The notes beneath the pieces are model-generated. The model saw only the letters and a program-made list of their open reading frames with translations, did not search any database and was not told the origin of the DNA. The translations under genes were made by a program, and so were the position numbers. Positions 57,194-64,000 of a stretch of DNA of 64,000 nucleotides are shown one piece after another (the first letter of the stretch is position 1; every line of letters begins with the position of its first letter). Source of the stretch: Gemmatimonadota bacterium (GTDB lineage Bacteria > JBHIER01 > G020348925); the NCBI GenBank assembly GCA_020348925.1, contig CP070758.1:3851601-3915600 (forward strand), written 5' to 3'.

Positions 57194-58585
57194 ATGAGGA
57201 GTATGCATAACTCTATACGAGACGCATCGCTTATATTTTTGCTCTTTTGTCTTCTTTTATCTCTTACTGTTCAACCTTGTGCAGCCCAAAAAAACAAGAT
57301 CGCATTGGAAAAGGCCATCGATATTGCGCTGCGTCAAAATCCCGCCCTTCAGAGTGCGGCATATAATCTCAAAGCAGCCGGTTGGGAGGTGAAGAGATCG
57401 TATTTCAACCTTTTACCAAACGTGGATGTTGAGTTCGGGTATAACCGTCTCGATAATGCCACCGTGCGCCGGGCCAATGTCTTTTACGATGTGGGGAGAG
57501 AATATTTTGCTGATTTCCCCGGAGTCGATCCCGATGACATTCGGCCGAGTGCCTGGCTGAACTCGTATGGAACCCGAATCAATGTCATCCAACCGATTTA
57601 CAATGGTGGTGCCAACTGGGCAGGGGTGAGCATGTCAATAGCTTCCAAGACCCAACAGAAGCATTCCCTTGATGAAACGAAGCAGGATATTATCTTCAGG
57701 GTGCAGGAGTCGTATTTCAACGTGTTGAAGGCCCAGGAGATGGTTGCTCTCATGAAAGAGACCCTGCAGTCTACACAAGAGCATTTGAACACAACCAGAA
57801 GAATGATGGAGGTGGGGCTGCGCAGCCGTGCCGACGAGCTGCGCTGGGAAGTTCAACTGGCTGACGATGAGGGAAACCTCATTACTGTCGAAAACCAACT
57901 GGCCATTGCTGAGACCGCCCTAAAAAACGTGATGGGAGTCGAGTATGAGGAACACTTCGAACTGGAACCGATTCAGGGAATGCCCCGGGATGATATCGAG
58001 CCAATTCAAACTTTGATTGACACAGCCATGGATTATCACCCAGGTATCCAAGCCATGGAATCCGCCGTCGATATCCAGAGAGCTGATGTTCGATTGGCCT
58101 GGGCAGGATTTCAGCCCAAAGTCAATTTTATTTACAGTTACGGCTGGGAACGAAACAACACCCTGGCCCTGGACAGCTTCGAAGACTGGAGCGCATCCGT
58201 CTCCGTGGACATCCCCATCTTTCACAGCTTTTCAGAATACGCCTCGTTGAAAAGGGCAAAAGCCCACCTCAAAAGTGTCCAACAGGCCGAGGAGGAGTAC
58301 CGCCGAGCCGTTGCCATGCAGTTGACGAATGCCTCCCTCAACGTGAAATCGGCCTTTAAGAAGGTCACTATTGCCCAAAAGGCCGTCGAGGGGGCGGCAG
58401 AAAACCTGCGCATTATTGAAAATAAGTACGAAGTCGGTATGGCCTCGAACGTAGAAGTGATCGATGTCCAGGTGGCTTACACCGGAGCGAAGGTAAATGC
58501 CATCAATGCACTCTACGACTATCACATTGCGAAGGCGGACCTGGAAAAATCGATGGGGACGATCGGAACATCCGACATCAGATGA
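57194..58585 (+). CDS. TolC-like outer membrane efflux protein
   Basis: About 463 aa from the ATG at MRSMHNSIRD, chosen because GGAAGAGGAAC precedes it; the longer frame overlaps PadR. A signal peptide (LIFLLFCLLLSLTVQPCAAQ) is followed by IALEKAIDIALRQNPALQSAAYNLKAAGWEV and a repeat half with LIDTAMDYHPGIQAMESAVDIQRADVRLAWAGFQPKVNF. The two structural repeats and long coiled coils build a trimeric channel across the outer membrane. It is the exit duct for the RND pump encoded downstream. Confidence 0.9.
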   Translation: MRSMHNSIRDASLIFLLFCLLLSLTVQPCAAQKNKIALEKAIDIALRQNPALQSAAYNLKAAGWEVKRSYFNLLPNVDVEFGYNRLDNATVRRANVFYDVGREYFADFPGVDPDDIRPSAWLNSYGTRINVIQPIYNGGANWAGVSMSIASKTQQKHSLDETKQDIIFRVQESYFNVLKAQEMVALMKETLQSTQEHLNTTRRMMEVGLRSRADELRWEVQLADDEGNLITVENQLAIAETALKNVMGVEYEEHFELEPIQGMPRDDIEPIQTLIDTAMDYHPGIQAMESAVDIQRADVRLAWAGFQPKVNFIYSYGWERNNTLALDSFEDWSASVSVDIPIFHSFSEYASLKRAKAHLKSVQQAEEEYRRAVAMQLTNASLNVKSAFKKVTIAQKAVEGAAENLRIIENKYEVGMASNVEVIDVQVAYTGAKVNAINALYDYHIAKADLEKSMGTIGTSDIR

Positions 58586-58659
58586 GAATACCAGATAGTA
58601 GATTGTTGCGAATGGCATTTTGTCGATTGGATTTTGGATTATACATCACGGAGGACGTA

Positions 58660-59772
58660 ATGAAAATGAGAGATATTGTACTGCTGTTATGTGCACTTTT
58701 GATCGTCACTTTGATAAACTCCTGCACCCGCTCAGAAAATGCATCTCACGAGCAGACGAACATGGCTCAAGAGAACGTGAAGGTCGTTCCTGTGGAGATC
58801 TTTCACGTGCGTCCCGGGAACATGACACAGTCCATTACAGCGACCGGAACGATCAGACCCTTCCGACAAGCGTACGTCGCCTCCGAGGCTTCGGGAAGAA
58901 TCACCCGCGTGAATTTTGAAGTTGGCCAACACGTTGAGATCGGCGAACTCCTCGTGCAGCTGGACGAGGAACTCTTAAGCTTGGGTGCAGATCAGGCGGA
59001 GGCTCAGAAAATGCAAGCCAAAGCCACATACGAAAAGGCGGTAAAAGACCTTGAACGCAACGAGAAACTCTACTCTGAGGGCAGTATTACAGAATTTGAA
59101 TTGGAAACAGCCCGCGTAAACGAACAGGTGAGTAAGTCCAACTATCTTTTAGCCGAAGCCAGCTTAAAGATGGCCAAACGCCAGCTCTCAGACACGCGCA
59201 TTGCGAGCCCGATCAGCGGGGAGGTCGCGGAACGCTCGGTCGATGTCGGCGAGACGGTTGCTCCCGGTACACCTGTGGTAAAAATCGTAGAGACTGACCG
59301 TCTGAGAGTGAACATCGGTCTCTCGGCAGAGCAGATTGTGAAAGTGCGTAAAGGACAAGGTGTGGAGCTGACCGTCGAGGCCTATCCCGGTATACCCTTT
59401 GAAGGGAAGGTGTTCACGGTTGGACCGGAGGCAAGCCCTGATACGAGAACATTCCCTGTGGAAATTCTAATCCAGAACTCCAGAGATCATCCGCTCAAAG
59501 CAGGCATGGTGGCTCGTGTGAGGGTGGCTGTCGAGGTGATTAAAGATGTCCCCCTCATTCCCCGTGATGCGATCCTCGAGCGCTCGGGGGAATATATTGC
59601 CTATGTCGTAAACGGTGATGAAGCAACAAAGCGAACCCTCGACATTGGAGCCCAAGCTCCAGACATGATCGAGATACGCGAGGGTATCGCCATAGGTGAG
59701 GATGTCGTCGTCGTGGGTCAGGAGAACCTCAGTGACGGTACCAAAGTAACCGTCCAGAATAATATAAAATAA
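58660..59772 (+). CDS. Membrane fusion protein of an RND efflux pump (lipoprotein)
   Basis: About 370 aa from the ATG with GGAGG five bases upstream. The N-terminus has a lipobox-like LLIVTLINSC, so it is probably a lipid-anchored periplasmic adaptor. The biotinyl-lipoyl half-motifs appear as SEASGRITRVNFEVGQHVEIGELLVQLD and SPISGEVAERSVDVGETVAPGTPVVKIVE, with a hairpin helix between. It links the inner membrane pump to the TolC channel. It starts 74 bases after the TolC stop and is followed by the pump gene. Confidence 0.92.
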   Translation: MKMRDIVLLLCALLIVTLINSCTRSENASHEQTNMAQENVKVVPVEIFHVRPGNMTQSITATGTIRPFRQAYVASEASGRITRVNFEVGQHVEIGELLVQLDEELLSLGADQAEAQKMQAKATYEKAVKDLERNEKLYSEGSITEFELETARVNEQVSKSNYLLAEASLKMAKRQLSDTRIASPISGEVAERSVDVGETVAPGTPVVKIVETDRLRVNIGLSAEQIVKVRKGQGVELTVEAYPGIPFEGKVFTVGPEASPDTRTFPVEILIQNSRDHPLKAGMVARVRVAVEVIKDVPLIPRDAILERSGEYIAYVVNGDEATKRTLDIGAQAPDMIEIREGIAIGEDVVVVGQENLSDGTKVTVQNNIK

Positions 59773-59815
59773 TGTTTCTTCTCTTCTTTGTGACAGCCTT
59801 TCACTGGAGCCAACT

Positions 59816-62800
59816 ATGTGGGTAGCAAAATTCTCGGTAAGAAATCCGGTTCTTGTCAATATACTCATGATTTTCGTCATCGTCATCGGAGCATATTCGC
59901 TTCTGACTATTCCCCATGAGATCATGCCGAACGTTGATTTTAACTGGGTTTTCATCATTACCAACTATTTTGGCGCTGGCCCCGAAGAGATTGAAAAATT
60001 GATCACCATACCCATCGAAGATGAAATTGCCGATGTGGATGATATCGAATCCATCACCTCGGAATCGAGTGAGGATGCATCATTCATCAGTGTGAAATTT
60101 AAAAATATCAGCGCGGAAAAATTCTTTCGCCGCCTCCAGGATCTGAAGTCTGAAGTGGACCAGGTCGATTTACCGGAAGATGCCGAGACTCCCTTCGTGT
60201 GGGATTTTGACTCGTCGGATTTTATGCCCATGATCAGTGTTGTGCTTCACGGAGAACGCCCTGAACGGGAAATGAAGAAGATAGCCGATGCCTTGCGCGA
60301 TGATATTTTGGATATTAAGAATGTGGCCAAAGTTGAATTGGGAGGCGTTCGTGACAGGGAGATCTGGGTCGAAATTGATCCGAATCGACTCAACGGATAT
60401 CACATAGCCCTGTCCCAGGTCATCGATGCCCTCAACGCAAAAAATCTGAACCTCACTGGCGGTAAGGTCAAAATAGGACGCTCGGAGTATGTCATCCGAA
60501 CAAAAGGTGAATTCGATGCTGCGGCAGAGGTTGAAAATGTTATCATTCGATCCAACAGCCAAGGCGGTCAGATCAAGATCAAGGATATCGCCAAGGTGTC
60601 GGACACCTTTGAGGAAGCTGACGTTATATCTCGCCTCAATGGGGAGCCGGCCGTGACACTCTCAGTATCCAAAAGAAGTCAGGGAAGCTCCATACGTATC
60701 ATAGACAAGATTAAAGAGATCGTCGAGGAATACCGGACCACGCTTCCGGACGATGTGGAAATCACCTTAACCGGCGACACGTCAAACGACATTCGAGACA
60801 TTCTTCATAAGCTCGAAATGAACGCATGGATGGGAATGATATTGGTTGTCGCTATTCTCTATCTCTTCCTGGGCTGGCGCAATGCCCTCATTGTGGCCAT
60901 CGGAATTCCCGTGACCTTCATGTTCACCTTTGCCTTTATGAGATTCACCGGGCGATCGTTAAACGGGAATTCGCTCTTCGGTCTTGTTATGGTCTTGGGA
61001 ATCATTGTCGACGACGCAATCATTATCATCGAAAACTGTTACCGGTACATGCAGCGAGGGCTCCCTCCGATCAAAGCGGCCGTCGTCGGCACGAAAGAGG
61101 TCACCTTTCCCGTGTTGGCCACGATCTTGACGACCATTGCCGCCTTTCTGCCACTCATGCTTCTCCCAGGTATCGTCGGTAAGTTCATGCGTATCGTTCC
61201 CATCATTGTCTCTCTGGCCCTGGTCGCCTCGCTCTTCGAGGCCCTCATTGTGCTCCCCTCCCACTTTGCCGACTGGAGCCGCATGCCCAAGAACACAAGA
61301 AATAATCACAGCCACATTCGGTTTACACGAATACGGCAAATCTACAGTCGTCTTCTGACGAAGATGCTCAGACGCCGCTACTGGGCAGTGGGTGGTATTG
61401 TCCTTGTCTTTCTGCTCAGTGTAGGGCTCATTCCCTTTGTCGGCGTCGAGATGTTTGCCGGTGAGGAAATACCCCATTTTTTCATATGGATTACGGCCCC
61501 TGAAGGGACGAGCCTGGAAGCAATGGACAAACTTGTCCTCCAAGTTGAAAACCAAGCTCGGGCTCTGCCCCCCAGTGAGGTGAAAAACGTGATCTCCAAC
61601 ACAGGCCTCATGCAGACAGAGACCGACTGGCATTTCAGACCATCCGTGGGCCAACTCATTATCGTGCTTGAGGACGAAAAGAAAAGGGATCGAAGCCTCG
61701 ACGAAATCATCGCGGACCTGCGTGAAAGGACCGGGAACATCAGCGGTCTCACGAGCATCGAATTTTGGAAAATAAACACCGGTCCGCCTGTAGGGAAACC
61801 GGTGGAGGTGAAAGTGAAGGGCAAATATCTGGATGAGCTTGTGGAGGTTTCCGAAATCGTCAAAGAGGAGCTGAGACGCATGGAGGGTGTGTACGATATA
61901 CGGGACGACTTTGTTGAAGGGAAAAAGGAGCTGCACATAGAGGTGGACGAACACAAAGCCGCTCTCTACAATCTCTCGACTTCACAGATCGCTGTGGCTG
62001 TACGGTATGCCTTCGAAGGCGAAACGGCCACGATCCTGCGGGACGGAGACGAAGAGGTGGAGGTGGTCGTGAAATTCCAGGAGTCCTCGCAGAAACAGAT
62101 CGATGACATTGAGAACATGATGATCCTGAGCCCCGCGGGACCCCTCGTTCCCTTCAGAGATGTGGCCAGCATCCGCGTTGAGACCGGGTTCGCCTCTGTG
62201 AGGCGGTTCGATCGGGATCGCGCCATCACCATCTCGGCTGATATCGATAATAAGGTAACAAGCTCCGTGGAGGCGAACCGTGCCCTCATTGAGACATTTA
62301 AAGATATCAGTGACCGGTATCCGGGATACAGACTCGATTTCGGCGGAGAGTTTCAGGAATTTAAGGAAGCGTTTACAAACATTGGTATCCTCTTTCTCAT
62401 CGGTATCATTCTCATTTACATGATACTGGGAGGTCAGTTCAGATCCTTCGGACAACCTCTCATCATTCTCGTTGCCGTTCCCTTTGCCTTTATCGGCGCC
62501 ATGATCTCCCTCATTGCAGGGGGGTATCCCATCAGTATTACAGTCTTATATGGGGTCGTGGCCTTGGCCGGCGTGGCTGTCAATGATGCCCTCGTCCTTA
62601 TCACATTCATCAACAACGCCCGCGAGCAGGGGCTCAGTCGCTGGAAATCGATCAAACTGGCCGGTGTGACGAGAATGCGACCCGTCCTGCTGACTTCCAT
62701 AACGACTGTCTGTGGACTTTTACCTATGGCTATTGGCCTGGGAGGAAAATCGGCCGACTGGGCACCATTGGCCAATACGATCGTCTGGGGTTTGGCTTTT

Positions 62801-62938
62801 GCAACGATTCTTACACTCTTCTTTATTCCGGCGTTCTACGCAATCGTGGATGACATTCTGGCCTGGAGAAAGAAGGACAAGGACAAGGTCTACCGTGCCC
62901 GCTACTACCGCGCGCAGGAGTTGAAGGATAAAGAGTAA
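59816..62938 (+). CDS. RND efflux pump permease (AcrB/HAE1 type)
   Basis: The 1040-aa protein starts MWVAKFSVRNPVLVNILMIFVIVIGAYSL, typical of the RND family, and has 12 predicted membrane segments and two large periplasmic loops. LFGLVMVLGIIVDDAIIIIENCYRYM carries the paired acidic residues of TM4 used for proton movement. The second half repeats the pattern (VLYGVVALAGVAVNDALVLI). It should be a proton-driven exporter of hydrophobic compounds acting with the TolC-like and fusion proteins. Substrates are unknown; exporting the product of the neighbouring peptide cluster is one guess. Confidence 0.94.
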   Translation: MWVAKFSVRNPVLVNILMIFVIVIGAYSLLTIPHEIMPNVDFNWVFIITNYFGAGPEEIEKLITIPIEDEIADVDDIESITSESSEDASFISVKFKNISAEKFFRRLQDLKSEVDQVDLPEDAETPFVWDFDSSDFMPMISVVLHGERPEREMKKIADALRDDILDIKNVAKVELGGVRDREIWVEIDPNRLNGYHIALSQVIDALNAKNLNLTGGKVKIGRSEYVIRTKGEFDAAAEVENVIIRSNSQGGQIKIKDIAKVSDTFEEADVISRLNGEPAVTLSVSKRSQGSSIRIIDKIKEIVEEYRTTLPDDVEITLTGDTSNDIRDILHKLEMNAWMGMILVVAILYLFLGWRNALIVAIGIPVTFMFTFAFMRFTGRSLNGNSLFGLVMVLGIIVDDAIIIIENCYRYMQRGLPPIKAAVVGTKEVTFPVLATILTTIAAFLPLMLLPGIVGKFMRIVPIIVSLALVASLFEALIVLPSHFADWSRMPKNTRNNHSHIRFTRIRQIYSRLLTKMLRRRYWAVGGIVLVFLLSVGLIPFVGVEMFAGEEIPHFFIWITAPEGTSLEAMDKLVLQVENQARALPPSEVKNVISNTGLMQTETDWHFRPSVGQLIIVLEDEKKRDRSLDEIIADLRERTGNISGLTSIEFWKINTGPPVGKPVEVKVKGKYLDELVEVSEIVKEELRRMEGVYDIRDDFVEGKKELHIEVDEHKAALYNLSTSQIAVAVRYAFEGETATILRDGDEEVEVVVKFQESSQKQIDDIENMMILSPAGPLVPFRDVASIRVETGFASVRRFDRDRAITISADIDNKVTSSVEANRALIETFKDISDRYPGYRLDFGGEFQEFKEAFTNIGILFLIGIILIYMILGGQFRSFGQPLIILVAVPFAFIGAMISLIAGGYPISITVLYGVVALAGVAVNDALVLITFINNAREQGLSRWKSIKLAGVTRMRPVLLTSITTVCGLLPMAIGLGGKSADWAPLANTIVWGLAFATILTLFFIPAFYAIVDDILAWRKKDKDKVYRARYYRAQELKDKE

Positions 62939-62956
62939 GACTTCATGCCATGAATA

Positions 62957-62989
62957 AAAAATCCCGAAGCTCAAACCTCCGGGATTTTT
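62957..62989 (+). terminator. Rho-independent terminator of the efflux operon
   Basis: Stem AAAAATCCCG (62957-62966) pairs with CGGGATTTTT (62980-62989), 18 bases after the pump stop codon. It can also work in the reverse direction. Confidence 0.9.
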
Positions 62990-63289
62990 CCGTTCGAATG
63001 ACAATAAATACTCCCCTCTGTCAATCCCACTTTCACCGAAGGGAATATACACCGTCAGGGTACATGTTCACTTTTCGAACAAGGCAAGTTGCGTTTATTC
63101 AATAAAATGCTGAGTATCAATGGAAGTCATTACTTTCACTTTACGCAAAGGACCGTATGTTGTAACCAAGATTGACAGAATTCACGAAAAGACCTTTATC
63201 CGATACCCAACGGACTACTCCGTTACGAGCTCTAGCGAGGCAACTGCTGCAGCGTGGTTGGATGTTCTTGTGCTGCGCCGCATTCAGAC

Positions 63290-63676
63290 TCATTCGAGCT
63301 TAGCCCCTCTTTCCGCCAATAACTCGCGCAGTATGGACCTGTGACAGCCCGCCTCGTTCTCGCAATAACAGCCCACAGAGAAGTCTGCGGAGTGAGACAG
63401 CGCGGCAAGCAGATCAAGAATCTTGCTCTTTTCAGGATCGGCCATCTCGGCGCGATATTTCCTAACAAATGCAGCCCAGTCTTTCTCGGATTCAGCAACC
63501 CGCCCCAGTTTCATGAGTTCAGAGGTTGGTGCTACGTTTGGGAGCCACACGTCATACCAATTTTGCGATGCGTATTCGTGCTTGGGTACGGCACGTGGTG
63601 GACGCCTCACCGTTCCGATGCGCAGTCCTTCTCCCTTAGACCTATCAGTGCCGAGACGCACAATTCGGATTGCCAT
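63290..63676 (-). CDS. DUF488-family protein
   Basis: The 128-aa product has the family features: GTVRRPPRAVPKHEYASQNWYDVWLPNVAPT, KDWAAFVRKYRAEM and the cysteine block VGCYCENEAGCHRSILRELL. These small proteins have no established function. The ATG of MAIRIVRLG follows GGGGAGG at ideal spacing; the 49-codon extension upstream was rejected for lack of any site. It is in convergent orientation to the efflux operon. Confidence 0.88.
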   Translation of the reverse strand: MAIRIVRLGTDRSKGEGLRIGTVRRPPRAVPKHEYASQNWYDVWLPNVAPTSELMKLGRVAESEKDWAAFVRKYRAEMADPEKSKILDLLAALSHSADFSVGCYCENEAGCHRSILRELLAERGAKLE

Positions 63677-64000
63677 GATATGCCTCCCCTCTGGCTGGAG
63701 ATTTGACGTGCAACGCCCAACAGTAAGGATTTTATCCTTAGTTGAGCCGGAATACTGTATGAGAAGCTGACTGGAAGCAAGAGTCTTAAGATTGCATCCA
63801 ATCTCTTTTACAATCACACTCAATTACAGTTAAAATCATGTCGAACGAAGGTGCGGACTCTACAATGCTCTGGGCATTGAATCCGTCGGCTTCGCTTCAT
63901 AATATAGACTATTTCCCTAAAAAATGACACTCCTTTTATTCATCCTGAACCGGACACTGATTGGAGACCGTGTCCAATACGTTCTTATCAGCTCCTTTCG
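63677..64000. other. Window end, no gene recognised
   Basis: No frame longer than chance was supported in the last 320 bases. The sequence is AT-rich in part and has no clear promoter or repeat. Confidence 0.35.

Noticed and set aside
63120-63344. 74-codon plus-strand frame after the efflux operon
   Set aside because: Lies past a strong terminator, has no ribosome site and overlaps the DUF488 gene end.

Overview
The window reads as chromosome of an uncultured, probably anaerobic, Gram-negative bacterium. Gram-negative signs are an LptE-type lipoprotein, a TolC/membrane-fusion/RND efflux set and a TonB-like protein. Anaerobic signs are a glycyl radical enzyme, radical SAM enzymes and ferredoxin-type domains. 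It also has a menaquinone-type methyltransferase, RNase Y with its YmdB partner, and an RNase HIII fused to FolD. The mixture fits a candidate phylum near the FCB or former deltaproteobacterial groups, but I cannot name the phylum from sequence alone. Almost everything from 3.3 to 56 kb is on the minus strand.

Layout: 0-3.3 kb (+) holds a bifunctional homocysteine methyltransferase/MTHFR, MenG/UbiE and a flavodoxin. 3.3-14 kb is an accessory stretch: a decayed nucleotidyltransferase, a zinc-ribbon mini-protein, a membrane protein, a HAD-like protein, a phospholipase D-like protein, a very large DyP-like/glycyl radical enzyme fusion, and a LUD protein, with decayed DNA around 13.2-13.96 kb. 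14-45 kb is housekeeping: RDD protein, purine salvage (ade-purA-hpt), TonB-like, ligA, a DUF362 ferredoxin protein, pgsA, recN-nadK-dxs-ispA-xseB-xseA-folD/RNase HIII-ymdB-rny (isoprenoid, DNA repair and RNA decay), rarA, a candidate 6S-like RNA, zapA and a ZapB-like coiled coil, rplT-rpmI-infC (AUU start), khpA, four tRNAs, uppP, manC, a phosphomannomutase, lptE, and a histidine-degradation set with an IscU-type scaffold between hutU and hutI.

46-56 kb (-) is the most interesting part: a compact cluster that looks like an undescribed RiPP (ribosomally made, post-translationally modified peptide) pathway. Two radical SAM enzymes are each followed by a GNAT-like protein. PqqD-like recognition domains are fused to one radical SAM enzyme and one GNAT. 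A 58-residue GTG-initiated peptide has a YxxPxIxxxG leader motif and an Ala/Val-rich tail. It is followed at once by a strong hairpin, then a PH-domain membrane protein, two related DUF3108-like proteins, a small membrane protein and an ABC exporter. An AraC-type regulator lies upstream.

56.6-63 kb (+) is a PadR-controlled tripartite efflux operon closed by a clear terminator. A DUF488 gene ends the window. No CRISPR array, intact insertion sequence or rRNA was seen.
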